Assembly (NCBI RefSeq): GCF_022538185.1
Contig: NZ_JAKYXC010000002.1
Span: 558,001-622,000 of the forward strand
From: Microbacterium sp. CFH 31415
GTDB lineage: Bacteria > Actinomycetota > Actinomycetes > Actinomycetales > Microbacteriaceae
DNA: 64,000 bases
Reading direction: 5' to 3'
The notes below the pieces were generated by a model. That model saw only the letters and a program-made list of their open reading frames with translations, was not told the origin of the DNA and searched no databases. The translations under genes were made by a program, and so were the position numbers. Shown in pieces: positions 44,842 through 53,485 of the stretch (position 1 is its first letter; each line of letters opens with the position of its first letter).

Positions 44842-45222
44842 TTAGCAGCCGGGGCCGGAGGTCTGGGTCGTCTGCCCGGTCTTCGCCGCCTGGACGCAGA
44901 AGCCGTCCAGCGTGCCGTCGCTCGCGGTGCTCCAGCCCACGGTGATCCCGTCGCCACTGAAGTTCGTGAAGTCCACGTCCGCCGCAGCGGTGCCCTGTGC
45001 GAGCGCGGAAGCCGCCTGAGTGGCGCCATTCGCTGCGGCGGTCTTGAGCGCGTTCTCCTCCGCCTCGGCCTGGATGTTGAGGAAAATCGGAATCGCGACT
45101 GCGGCGAGGACGCCGAGGATCACGACGACGACGATGAGCTCGATGAGCGAGAAGCCGGCTTCGCCGTTCTCCTCACGGCGTGCCTTCTCTGACTGGATGT
45201 AGTTGCTGATGAACGTGCGCAT
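44842..45222 (-). CDS. pilA: Type IV major pilin PilA
   Basis: Pilin of 126 residues. Leader M-R-T-F-I-S-N-Y-I-Q...G-E-A-G, then F-S-L-I-E-L-I-V-V-V-V-I-L-G-V-L-A-A-V-A-I-P, the textbook prepilin motif with Glu at +5. A short globular domain follows with a C-terminal Cys pair (G-F-C-V and G-P-G-C). The 23-residue leader is long for type IVa pilins. First gene of the operon and the best candidate for the major subunit. Confidence 0.92.
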   Translation of the reverse strand: MRTFISNYIQSEKARREENGEAGFSLIELIVVVVILGVLAAVAIPIFLNIQAEAEENALKTAAANGATQAASALAQGTAAADVDFTNFSGDGITVGWSTASDGTLDGFCVQAAKTGQTTQTSGPGC

Positions 45223-45453
45223 GGCGACCGCTTTCTTGATCTGTGGATACACATATCCCTGATCAGACCGCGTTTTCGCCCAGTCGGCCAGTCGATTCAG
45301 AGGCAAACTTCTGGATCCATGCATCTGCATGTCTCCGTCCCCGCCGATTACATTAGAGACTTCTCATACGGAATCAAAGTCGGTTTTCCCCAAGATTGGG
45401 CAAGCAGTTTCCTGAGGGTTTGCTGAGGAAGGTTCATCGCGGCTCCCCCGCCA

Positions 45454-45459
45454 TAGGAT
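45454..45459 (+). promoter_or_regulatory. -10 box of pilB in the pilA/pilB divergent region
   Basis: TAGGAT lies 24 nt before the pilB ATG at 45484, with ribosome site AAAGGGGAA. The 261-bp region from 45223 to 45483 separates the divergent pilA operon and pilB. I see no convincing pilA promoter in it, only the TATGTGTAT stretch (minus strand) near the pilA start. Confidence 0.45.
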
Positions 45460-45483
45460 GGCGACGGGGAAAAGGGGAATGCC

Positions 45484-47151
45484 ATGAGAGGACTCGCCCA
45501 GACGCTCGTACTCACTGGCGCGGTGCGCGCAGCGGACATGTCGGCGGCCATGGCTGAGGTGGGCGAGGGTCCCGAACTGCCCCAGCTGCTCGTGAGGTCG
45601 AAACTCGTTACCGAGAGCCAGCTGGCCGAGGCGATCGCGCTGCAGACGGGGCATCGCTTCATCGACCTCGCGAACCTGCCGCTCGATCCCAATATCGTCG
45701 CGCTCGTCCCGGGCAATCTCTGCCGCAAGTACCAGCTGATCCCGGTCGACAAGACCGCCGAGCGACTGACCGTCGGCATCCTCGACCCCACCGACATCGT
45801 CGCCCTCGACGATGTCGCGAGCGTGACCGACCTCTTCGTCGAGCCGGTCGTCGTCGCGCAGGACGCGCTGGCGCAGATGTTCGAGCGATTCCTCCGCTCC
45901 GACGAAGAGCTCAGCGAGCTGTCGATGACAATCGAGGAGTCCGCCGAGACCAATCAGGCGGCGTTCACCGAGTCGCTCGAGGAACAGGACACCGACGCGC
46001 CCGTCGTCCGGTTCGTCAACCTGCTCATCGCCCAGGCGATCAACGACCGTGCGAGCGACATCCACGTCGAGCCCGGCGAGAAGCAGCTGACCGTACGGTT
46101 CCGCATCGACGGCGTGCTGCACGAGATGCAGAAAGCCGATCGCGCCATTCAGGACGGCATCATCTCGCGCCTCAAGATCATGTCGGCGATCGACATCGCC
46201 GAGAAGCGCAAGCCTCAGGACGGCCGTCTCTCGGTCACCCACGAAGGCCGTTCGGTCGACCTCCGCGTCGCGACGCTGCCCACCGTGTGGGGCGAGAAGA
46301 TCGTCATGCGCATCCTCGACAACAGCGGTCAGACGATGACCATGCGCGATCTGCTCTTCTCCGGGGTCAATGACCGCCGGTTCCGCGAGGCGATCATGAA
46401 GCCGCACGGGATGATCCTCGTGACGGGCCCGACGGGCTCGGGCAAGTCGACGACGCTGTACACGGCCCTGCGTGCGGTGGCGAACCCGCGCATCAACGTC
46501 ATCACCGTCGAAGACCCGGTGGAGTACCGCATCGCCGGCATCAATCAGGTGCAGGTCAACAATCGCGCCGGTCTGACCTTCTCGTCGGCGCTGCGGTCGA
46601 TCCTGCGAAGTGACCCCGACGTGGTGCTCGTGGGTGAGATCCGCGACAACGAGACCGCGACGATCTCGATCGAGGCGGCCCTTACTGGTCACCTCGTACT
46701 CTCGACGCTGCACACGAACGATGCCCCGTCGGCGCTCACCCGCCTCACCGAGATCGGGTGCGAGCCGTTCCTCGTCGCTACCGCCCTGTCGGCGGTGGTG
46801 GCCCAGCGCCTCGCTCGCCGCCTCTGCATGAAGTGCCGCGAGCCCATGGTGGAGCCCACCGAGGTACTGTCGTCGCTCGGCTTCCCGCACGACCCGCGCG
46901 ATGTGCCGCAGCTCTACAGGGCCGTGGGCTGCCCCGCGTGCTCGAACACCGGCTACCGCGGACGCGTGGCTCTCCACGAGGTGATGACGCTCAGCGACGA
47001 GATCGAGTCACTCGTCGTGACCCGGTCGACGGGTAGCGACATCCGCCAGGTCGCTCTGCAGCAGGGCATGGTCTCGCTCCGTGAGGACGGCTGGTCGAAG
47101 GTCACCCAGGGACTCACAACGATCGAAGAGGTCCTGCGCGTCTCTGTGTGA
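45484..47151 (+). CDS. pilB: Type IV pilus extension ATPase PilB
   Basis: Hexameric motor that polymerises pilins. The 555 residues comprise an N-terminal MshEN/T2SSE_N domain (to about 150), the N2 region with R-A-S-D-I-H-V-E, Walker A G-P-T-G-S-G-K-S-T-T, Asp box V-E-D-P-V-E-Y, Walker B D-P-D-V-V-L-V-G-E-I-R-D, His box T-G-H-L-V-L-S-T-L-H-T, and a zinc site C-M-K-C...C-P-A-C before Y-R-G-R. Transcribed away from the other pil genes. Confidence 0.96.
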   Translation: MRGLAQTLVLTGAVRAADMSAAMAEVGEGPELPQLLVRSKLVTESQLAEAIALQTGHRFIDLANLPLDPNIVALVPGNLCRKYQLIPVDKTAERLTVGILDPTDIVALDDVASVTDLFVEPVVVAQDALAQMFERFLRSDEELSELSMTIEESAETNQAAFTESLEEQDTDAPVVRFVNLLIAQAINDRASDIHVEPGEKQLTVRFRIDGVLHEMQKADRAIQDGIISRLKIMSAIDIAEKRKPQDGRLSVTHEGRSVDLRVATLPTVWGEKIVMRILDNSGQTMTMRDLLFSGVNDRRFREAIMKPHGMILVTGPTGSGKSTTLYTALRAVANPRINVITVEDPVEYRIAGINQVQVNNRAGLTFSSALRSILRSDPDVVLVGEIRDNETATISIEAALTGHLVLSTLHTNDAPSALTRLTEIGCEPFLVATALSAVVAQRLARRLCMKCREPMVEPTEVLSSLGFPHDPRDVPQLYRAVGCPACSNTGYRGRVALHEVMTLSDEIESLVVTRSTGSDIRQVALQQGMVSLREDGWSKVTQGLTTIEEVLRVSV

Positions 47152-47217
47152 CGAAGTCACATCGTCCCCTGTGCCCAACGGTGAGTCCGCCCGGAGGAGC
47201 TCGCTTCGCGTGCCGCC

Positions 47218-47517
47218 TCAGCCGTCGAGCACGTCGAGCCGAACGAGCACCGGGCCGCCGTCGACCAAGCCCTCGGCATCCCGAACCGCCTTCTTCAGCG
47301 GCAGCACGTACGAGCCGCTCTGCGACGACGGGAAGATCGAGGTCGACCATTCCGACCCGCCCACCCGCGCCCGCACCCGCACCGACCCGAAACCGCGGTA
47401 GGGCCGCGGGATCTCGCGGATGTCTTCGCTCAGCTCGGGCGGCACGGCCGTGAAGAACCAGGCGGAGTCGTCGCGGGCGTCCCACCGGAACATCTCGCCC
47501 TCGAACTCGATGATCAT
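47218..47517 (-). CDS. DUF1905 domain protein
   Basis: Small cytoplasmic protein of 99 residues with the DUF1905 barrel features: F-E-G-E-M-F-R-W at the N-terminus, F-F-T-A-V-P-P-E, then G-S-V-R-V-R-A-R-V-G-G-S-E-W-S-T-S-I-F-P and L-P-L-K-K-A-V-R near the C-terminus. Function unknown. It follows a small membrane protein gene by 9 nt. Confidence 0.88.
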   Translation of the reverse strand: MIIEFEGEMFRWDARDDSAWFFTAVPPELSEDIREIPRPYRGFGSVRVRARVGGSEWSTSIFPSSQSGSYVLPLKKAVRDAEGLVDGGPVLVRLDVLDG

Positions 47518-47526
47518 GCTCCGAGG

Positions 47527-47967
47527 CTACTCACCGCCGACGTCGGCCGAGCCGGAAGCCGGTCCGCCGATGCCCGCGAAGTAGAGCCAGACGATGGGAA
47601 CGATCGAACCGACCGCGACCATCGACAGGAACGGCAGCACGAGCTGCGGCAGGAACGAGCACGGGAACGCCAGCACGAGCGCCGTCGTGACGAAGCCTGG
47701 GGCCGCGACCATCGTGCACCAGGCGCCCGACCCCATGATCAGCCAGCCGATCGCCGCGACCAGCGCCAGTCCCAACGCGCCGATCAGCAGCACCATCGCG
47801 TCGTTGACCACGCACACCTGCGGCTGCATCTCGACCGGGCGCAGCCGGTAGATGCCCCACCACAGCAGCAGCAGCGCGCCGAGCACGCCGACGACCCAGA
47901 TCAGCGCGAAGAGCACCCGCCCCCATAGTCGCGGGTGCTCTCTACCCGAACGCCGCGACCCCGCCAT
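47527..47967 (-). CDS. Hypothetical membrane protein
   Basis: Unrecognised 146-residue protein with four predicted transmembrane helices (about 18-40, 57-77, 84-103, 110-133) and a Gly/Ser-rich C-terminus. Its start at 47967 overlaps the SRPBCC gene end by 26 nt, so translation may be coupled. No family assigned. Confidence 0.7.
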   Translation of the reverse strand: MAGSRRSGREHPRLWGRVLFALIWVVGVLGALLLLWWGIYRLRPVEMQPQVCVVNDAMVLLIGALGLALVAAIGWLIMGSGAWCTMVAAPGFVTTALVLAFPCSFLPQLVLPFLSMVAVGSIVPIVWLYFAGIGGPASGSADVGGE

Positions 47968-48367
47968 GGCGATCGACGAGCCGCTGCAGGCAGTTCGACC
48001 AGCCCTCGATGTGGTTGTCGCGCTCGTCGGCCGACACGAACCCGGAGTGACGCACGATCACGCGGGTCGAGGCATCCGCGGCTCTCTCGAGCGTGAGCTC
48101 GGCGTCGGTCGCGTGGTCCTCACCCTCCCACCGCCACTCCAGCCGCAGTCGCGAGGGCGGTTCGACGGCGAGCACGCGGCCCAGCACCGCGAGGCCGGCG
48201 ACCTGCGAGCGCACCTCCCACCGCCCGAGTTCGGTGGGCTCGACGACGACCTCGGCCTCGAGGCGCGGCGGCCAGTACCACTCGGCCAGCCGCGAGGCAT
48301 CCGTCAGATCGCTCCAGACCTCTTCGACGGATGCCGCCACGAGTGCGCTCTCGGTCATCTCGAACAT
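47942..48367 (-). CDS. SRPBCC (AHSA1-like) domain protein
   Basis: START-like ligand-binding fold of about 141 residues. It begins M-F-E-M-T-E-S-A-L-V-A-A-S-V-E-E-V-W-S-D-L-T-D-A-S-R-L, the usual opening of AHSA1/polyketide-cyclase-like proteins, and ends with the long helix containing G-W-S-N-C-L-Q-R-L. Ligand unknown. Start ATG 48367 chosen by homology; 48391 is possible. Confidence 0.85.
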   Translation of the reverse strand: MFEMTESALVAASVEEVWSDLTDASRLAEWYWPPRLEAEVVVEPTELGRWEVRSQVAGLAVLGRVLAVEPPSRLRLEWRWEGEDHATDAELTLERAADASTRVIVRHSGFVSADERDNHIEGWSNCLQRLVDRHGGVAAFG

Positions 48368-48407
48368 GCCCGTCACCGTAGCGCAGGGCACCGACGCCGC
48401 GGCAGTG

Positions 48408-50093
48408 CTACTTCTTGAAGCTCACGTCGAAGGTGTGAGTCGTGCCGTCGCTCAGCGTCAGCACGAACTGGCCGGTCTTCTTCGCCCACGCCTTGTCGGT
48501 CTTCCAGACGTAGGTGTAGCGGTCGGCGCTCGCGTCGTAGCTGAGCCCGCTGCGTCCGGCGGTCACGGCGTCGAGCAGTTCGCCGGCCGGGTTGGCGTCC
48601 GTGCCTTCGATCACGAACTTCGCCGACGTCACGACCTCGAGTCCCTGGTCGCCGCCGAGCGAGAACGACACGGGGATCGCCTGACCCGCCTTGGCGACGT
48701 TCGGCTCCGCCATCGACACCGGGGCGAAGAACCCTTCGAAGTCGAAGGTGTCGGGGAAGCCCAGGGCGAAGGGCGAGAAGCTCGTCGTGCTGCCGCACAC
48801 CCTGCCCGGCTCACGGGTCGTCGTGATGTTGAACCACCGGCCCTGCACGCTGTCGTAATGGTGGAGCCACGGCGGATCGCCGGGCAGATTCGCCGTGCTG
48901 TAGGTGAAGCACACCTCTACCGGCTCCGTGAAGGTCGCCGTCGTCGAGATGTGGAAGTAGAGCGGAATGTCGCCCCCCGCGAGCTGGAAGCCGTCGGGCG
49001 CCGGACCGGTGCCGGTGACGGTCACGGTCGTCGTTCCGCCCGACGCGGTGGCGGGGTAGGTGATGCTCGCCGAAGTGGATCCGAGTGGGATGTCGGCCGT
49101 GTCCGCTCCCGGCTGGGTCTCTGCCGACTCTGCGTTCGGCGGCTCGGTCACCAGGAAGTCGCCATAGCTGCCCGCCGGCCAGTAGCGCTCGGCCGAGTCG
49201 CCGATGACGAGCTGATAGGCGCCGAAGGGCAGCGATGCCGGCAGCGTGAAGTCCGCGGTGAGGCTGCCGTCTGCCGCGACGATGTCGGTGCCGACGTGCG
49301 TCGCGTTCACGGGCAGACCCCCGCCGAGCAGGAAGAAGTAGAAGTAATCCAGGTCGGGCGCGATCCACAGCTCGAGCTGTTCCCCGGCAGTGAGGCCGGA
49401 CGCGGTCGCCGTCGCCGACAGTCCCGGGAAGAGGTCAGGCGACCCGCCGCCCCCATCGACCGTGGCACGCTCGCCGATGAGAGCGGAGATGTCATCGACG
49501 ACGAGATTCTCGAGGTTCGCGCCGACGAACCGGCCCGGCACGACGAACGAATCGAGGGTCGTGACGAGAGGAGTCGCGCCGTCGAGAGGTGGCTCGCTCA
49601 ACTCGAAGATGCGCAGGGTGTGGCCGGTCCACATCGGCAAGGCCATCGACCACACGTTGCCCTGACCTTCGTCGGTCGAGAACGACTCGCCGGGATCGAG
49701 GCTGAGCCAGAAGGTGTCGATGAAGCCGCCGACCGCTTCGTCGGAGACACCCCACGTGTCGAGCTCCCAGAGCGGATCGACCACGCCCTGCACGGTCAGG
49801 TCCATCCCCAGACCGAAGTGCTTCGTCTCGCCGGAGTCGTTGACGAAATCGGCGCGGATCAGCGGAAGCGGCTCCTGCAGTTCGGCTCCGCCGAAGGGCG
49901 ACGTCGTCGACGACATCGCCGTCTGCCAGGTCACCGTGACCTCGTTGACCGACTTCGGATATCCGGCTACGGTCGACCATTCGAGCGGCGGATCTTCGGC
50001 CATCGCCGGAACCGCGGTCAGCCCGGCGGTCAGCAGCGCGGCGGCCAGAACGACCGCCGAGGCCGTGCGCGCGCGGGTACGTGAAACGGCCAT
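48408..50093 (-). CDS. Secreted PxKF-domain-type protein
   Basis: Exported protein of 561 residues of unknown function. Signal peptide ends A-M-A near residue 32. The long beta-rich middle has aromatic repeats. The last 110 residues (A-G-Q-A-I-P-V-S-F-S-L-G-G, Y-D-A-S-A-D-R-Y-T-Y-V-W-K-T, F-D-V-S-F-K-K) match the C-terminal PxKF-type domain that many actinobacterial surface proteins share. ATG 50093 has AAGGGGG upstream, and a good promoter lies at 50160-50188. No anchor motif seen, so it may be released or wall-associated. Confidence 0.75.
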   Translation of the reverse strand: MAVSRTRARTASAVVLAAALLTAGLTAVPAMAEDPPLEWSTVAGYPKSVNEVTVTWQTAMSSTTSPFGGAELQEPLPLIRADFVNDSGETKHFGLGMDLTVQGVVDPLWELDTWGVSDEAVGGFIDTFWLSLDPGESFSTDEGQGNVWSMALPMWTGHTLRIFELSEPPLDGATPLVTTLDSFVVPGRFVGANLENLVVDDISALIGERATVDGGGGSPDLFPGLSATATASGLTAGEQLELWIAPDLDYFYFFLLGGGLPVNATHVGTDIVAADGSLTADFTLPASLPFGAYQLVIGDSAERYWPAGSYGDFLVTEPPNAESAETQPGADTADIPLGSTSASITYPATASGGTTTVTVTGTGPAPDGFQLAGGDIPLYFHISTTATFTEPVEVCFTYSTANLPGDPPWLHHYDSVQGRWFNITTTREPGRVCGSTTSFSPFALGFPDTFDFEGFFAPVSMAEPNVAKAGQAIPVSFSLGGDQGLEVVTSAKFVIEGTDANPAGELLDAVTAGRSGLSYDASADRYTYVWKTDKAWAKKTGQFVLTLSDGTTHTFDVSFKK

Positions 50094-50159
50094 ATCGGCC
50101 CCCTTGCGTTCGGCGCTTCCCCAGCGCTCCGAGCGGCGACCCCAGGTCGCTTGGCGCAC

Positions 50160-50188
50160 ATGATCCACCCGCGAGATGCGCGTGTCAA
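50160..50188 (-). promoter_or_regulatory. Promoter of the PxKF-type gene
   Basis: On the minus strand, consensus -35 TTGACA (50183-50188), a 17-bp spacer and -10 GATCAT (50160-50165), giving a leader of about 60 nt. Confidence 0.6.
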
Positions 50189-50262
50189 GGGTGTCCGCGC
50201 TCAGGCCCGGGCACGGAGCGCCGAGGGCGCTTTCGCACCAGCATCGACACCGGGGCGATGGG

Positions 50263-51081
50263 TCAGCGTCCGAACTCAGGCGTCCATTCGTCGGTGTCGG
50301 GCGTCCACTCGTCGGTGACGCCGGCCGCGGCATCCGCTCTGCTCCTGCTCTCTTGACGGCGGCGCCACGACGCGCCTTCGGGCCAGCTCGCGGCGAAGGT
50401 GGTCGCGACCTTGAAGATGCGGCGCGAGAGTCCGCCCACCGTCTGCAGCGGGCGCGCCGAGACCGGCATGAGCAGCTGCGGGTCGTAGCGCACGCCGTCG
50501 GTGGGACGCAGCCGGATAGAGAGGTCGAGATCGTCGTGGATCGCGCCGTTGTCGCGATCGACGCGATCCCGCACGCGCTCCCAGACGGTCGAGCGCATCG
50601 CGAAGTTCGAGCCGAACACGAGCGGCACACCCAACCACTTGCGCACCCAGTAGTGCCCGCCGCCGATGTACCACCTCTCGCCGAGGTAGTTCGTGAGCGG
50701 ACTTCCGCCGTAGAACTCCGCTCCGCCGGTGAGCACGCCGAGCCCCGGATCCGCCACGAACGCGCGAACGAGCCGGGCGATCCAGTCGGGATGCGGCCGA
50801 GAGTCGGCGTCGAGCCGGGCGATGATGTCGGCGTCGGCCATTGCTTCGTCGTAGCCGCGTGCCGCGGCCGGCCACACCCCTACCCGCGCCTCCTCGACCA
50901 GGAGCGCGCCGTGTCGCCGCGCGACGTCGGCTGAGTCATCCGTGCTGCCGTTGTCGACGACGATCACGCGGTCGGCCGGATGGGTCTGCTCTTCGAGCGC
51001 GGTCAGGCAGGGATCGAGGAAACCGGCATCGTTCCGGCACGGTATGACGACCGTGACACGTGGGACGAGAGACACACGCAC
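50263..51081 (-). CDS. Family 2 glycosyltransferase
   Basis: GT-A fold transferase of 272 residues. It has V-T-V-V-I-P-C-R-N-D at the N-terminus, V-V-D-N-G-S-T-D-D and the metal-binding D-A-D in R-L-D-A-D-S-R-P, then G-S-N-F-A-M-R. It lacks clear transmembrane helices. The acceptor is unknown. The C-terminus carries a tandem repeat (T-D-E-W-T-P twice), encoded by a duplicated 18-nt segment. Likely envelope glycan synthesis, inferred from family only. Confidence 0.88.
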   Translation of the reverse strand: MRVSLVPRVTVVIPCRNDAGFLDPCLTALEEQTHPADRVIVVDNGSTDDSADVARRHGALLVEEARVGVWPAAARGYDEAMADADIIARLDADSRPHPDWIARLVRAFVADPGLGVLTGGAEFYGGSPLTNYLGERWYIGGGHYWVRKWLGVPLVFGSNFAMRSTVWERVRDRVDRDNGAIHDDLDLSIRLRPTDGVRYDPQLLMPVSARPLQTVGGLSRRIFKVATTFAASWPEGASWRRRQESRSRADAAAGVTDEWTPDTDEWTPEFGR

Positions 51082-51138
51082 ACCCTACTCTCGCCGGGAG
51101 AGGGGCCCGAGTTCGGCGCGGAGGTTCTCGACAAATGC

Positions 51139-51167
51139 TTGCGCCACCCCGCATAGATTAGTATATT
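51139..51167 (+). promoter_or_regulatory. Promoter of the DUF222-HNH gene in an A+T-rich patch
   Basis: -35 TTGCGC (51139-51144), a 17-bp spacer and -10 TATATT (51162-51167). The surrounding 25 bp (51151-51175) are strikingly A+T-rich for this genome. The leader to the gene is about 60-90 nt. Confidence 0.6.
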
Positions 51168-51235
51168 TGTTCTTGTCGGAGTGCCCAATCGCCGAAGAAG
51201 CGAACCGATAGCGGCAGGTTGTCAATCGCGCGCAG

Positions 51236-52726
51236 GTGAAAGGCACTCTGATCTTCGAATCTATGGACGATCCCATCGGCGGTCTCGCCGACGGGTTGGC
51301 CATGGTGGCGGATGCCTGGCCCATCGATCCGCGCGGCTTCCACGTCGATGTCGACACTCTCGGCCACGCCGAACTGGTGTCCCTCAACAACACGATCGGC
51401 GCGCTGCGCCGACGCGTCGAGGCTGTCCACGCGCGGGTGGCGTCCGAGATCGCACGGCAGTCACGCCCGGAACTCGGCTCCGAGGGGCTCGCCAAGAAGA
51501 ACGGCTACCGCAGCCCCGCCGTGCTCATCGCCGCGACCACCGGCACCACGATCGGCGACGCCGCACGACTCGTCGCCGTCGGCGACGCCACCGCTCCCCG
51601 TCGCACCTTCAGCGGAGCGGATGCCCCGGCCCGCCACCCTCATGTCGCCGAGGCCCTCTCTGACGGGCGCATCGGCATGCCCGCAGCGTCGGTCATCATC
51701 TCGATGCTCGACCGGGTGGCGCTGCGCGCCGGTCTCGAGGAGCGCGACCAGGCCGAGCGGATGCTGTGCGCGCAGGCCGAGGGGCTCGCGCTCGACCAGG
51801 TAGGCAAGGTCGTTGCACGCGCCGAAGCATGGCTCGACCCCGACGGCCTCGAGCCGCAGGAGCACCAGTTCCGCGGCGAGCGCAGCCTGCTGATGTTCGA
51901 ACGCGGCGGCATGGTGCACCTCACCGCCAAGCTCGACCCCGAGTCAGCTGCGCCGGTGAAGGCCGCGATCGAGGCCATCGTGACGGCGGAGTTCCGCAGC
52001 GAGCGCGCGGGCGCCGGGGGCGCCGGCACGGACGAGGCGAATGAGGATGGTGCGCGCGGTGCCGGTGGGCACGGCGTCGGCGATCACGGCTCCGGTACAG
52101 GAGCGGCCCCGGTCGTGTCATCCGCCGATGCCCATATGCCACGTCGCACACTCCCCCAGCGCCAGGCCGATGCCCTCGTGCTCCTCGCGGCGCATCTGCT
52201 GGGCTGCGACTCCGCCGATCACCCGATCGAGGGTGCGACGGTCATCGTCCGCGTCGCTCTCGCCGACCTCCGCGATGGCACGGGCAGCGCGACCATCGAC
52301 GGAATCGATCGCCCCGTGTCGATCGCCACGGCTCGGCGCCTGGCGGCGTCGGGCGGCGTGATCCCGTGGGTTCTCGGAGCCCGCGGCGAGATCCTCGACT
52401 GGGGACGCCGCAGGCGCCTTTTCACCCCGACCCAGCGGCTGGCTCTGGCTGAGCGCGATGGCGGCTGCGCGATGTGCGGTCTGCCGCCGGGCATGACCAA
52501 GGCTCATCACATCCGATGGTGGGCTCGGGATGCCGGACCCACCGACCTCGACAACGGCATCCTGCTCTGCGAGACCTGCCACCATCGAATCCACGACAAC
52601 GGGTGGGAGATCCGGATCGAAGGTCGCGGCGTCGACGGCCGGGTGTGGTTCATCCCGCCGCCGCATGTCAATCCCGGCCGGGTTCCGAGACTCGGGGGCA
52701 AGGCGCGATTCGGGTGGGCGGCGTGA
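51236..52726 (+). CDS. DUF222 and HNH endonuclease domain protein (13E12-type)
   Basis: Multi-copy actinobacterial family (REP13E12 in mycobacteria). The 496 residues hold a DUF222 region (about 30-340) and an HNH nuclease near the C-terminus: C-A-M-C-G-L-P-P...A-H-H-I-R-W-W, D-N-G-I-L-L-C-E-T-C-H-H-R-I-H. A Gly/Asp-rich linker (about 260-295) lies between. Start GTG 51236 or ATG 51263; neither has a good ribosome site. The role is unknown; these genes are common in accessory regions and often behave like mobile repeats. Confidence 0.9.
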   Translation: MKGTLIFESMDDPIGGLADGLAMVADAWPIDPRGFHVDVDTLGHAELVSLNNTIGALRRRVEAVHARVASEIARQSRPELGSEGLAKKNGYRSPAVLIAATTGTTIGDAARLVAVGDATAPRRTFSGADAPARHPHVAEALSDGRIGMPAASVIISMLDRVALRAGLEERDQAERMLCAQAEGLALDQVGKVVARAEAWLDPDGLEPQEHQFRGERSLLMFERGGMVHLTAKLDPESAAPVKAAIEAIVTAEFRSERAGAGGAGTDEANEDGARGAGGHGVGDHGSGTGAAPVVSSADAHMPRRTLPQRQADALVLLAAHLLGCDSADHPIEGATVIVRVALADLRDGTGSATIDGIDRPVSIATARRLAASGGVIPWVLGARGEILDWGRRRRLFTPTQRLALAERDGGCAMCGLPPGMTKAHHIRWWARDAGPTDLDNGILLCETCHHRIHDNGWEIRIEGRGVDGRVWFIPPPHVNPGRVPRLGGKARFGWAA

Positions 52727-52761
52727 TCGGCGGGCCAGGCGCGACTGTCCTTGCCGGGGGC

Positions 52762-52767
52762 TACCCT
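52762..52767 (+). promoter_or_regulatory. -10 box of the first GNAT gene, leaderless
   Basis: TACCCT ends six bases before the ATG at 52774. There is no ribosome site. Confidence 0.5.
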
Positions 52768-52773
52768 GACCCC

Positions 52774-53379
52774 ATGGATGCGGCCGGCACCACGCCTGGC
52801 CTGCGCATCGTCCCCGCCAACGAAGTCTCGTGGGACGACCTGCAGGCGATCCTCACCGGCGCCGCCGGGCACTGCCAGTGCCAGCGGCAGCGACTCGGCG
52901 ACCATGACTGGTGGTACATGCCCGTCAGCGAGCGCGCCGCGATCCTGCGCGAAGAGACGCACTGCGGCGACCCACGGGCGACGGAGACCGTCGGCATCGT
53001 CGCCTACCAGGGCGATGAGCCCGTCGCCTGGTGTGCGGTCGACCGCCGCGCGGTGTACGGCCGGCTGCGCGGCTCGCCCGTGCCATGGAAGGGTCGCGCC
53101 CAAGACAAGGACGACGAGACCGTCTGGGCGATCGCGTGCATGATCGTGCGCAAGGGCCATCGCGGCGAAGGACTCACCTACCCGCTCGTCGCTGCGGCCG
53201 TCGAGTTCGCGCGCGAACGCGGCGCATCGGCGATCGAGGGCTATCCACTCGTGACGGGCGGGGCGCAGGTGATCTGGGACGAGCTGAACGTCGGACCCGT
53301 AGGCCCGTTCCTGGCCGCAGGATTCCGCGAGGTCGCGCACCCCACCAAGCGCAGAGTCGTCATGCGAATGGACTTCTGA
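52774..53379 (+). CDS. GNAT acetyltransferase with HCQCQ motif (copy 1)
   Basis: GNAT-fold protein of 201 residues. The acetyl-CoA region is A-C-M-I-V-R-K-G-H-R-G-E-G-L (R/Q-x-x-G-x-G/A type), then E-G-Y-P-L and F-L-A-A-G-F-R-E-V. An N-terminal G-H-C-Q-C-Q-R-Q segment is shared with the GNAT at 63212-63796, as are D-D-E-T-V-W-A and G-F-R-E-V-A-x-P. Substrate unknown. ATG 52774 set by the -10 spacing. It follows the HNH gene by 47 bp. Confidence 0.85.
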   Translation: MDAAGTTPGLRIVPANEVSWDDLQAILTGAAGHCQCQRQRLGDHDWWYMPVSERAAILREETHCGDPRATETVGIVAYQGDEPVAWCAVDRRAVYGRLRGSPVPWKGRAQDKDDETVWAIACMIVRKGHRGEGLTYPLVAAAVEFARERGASAIEGYPLVTGGAQVIWDELNVGPVGPFLAAGFREVAHPTKRRVVMRMDF

Positions 53380-53485
53380 CCTTTCACCCGAGGCGGGTGA
53401 CGCACCGCCGCAACGGCAAGGAGAACGATGTAGTCGCCAGAGATCGCACCCTCGCCGATCTCACCGTTCCGAAGGGATCGACATC

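Noticed and set aside
51150..51180. LexA/SOS box upstream of the DUF222-HNH gene
   Set aside because: Only a GTTC half-site is visible; the opposite GAAC at the required distance is missing.
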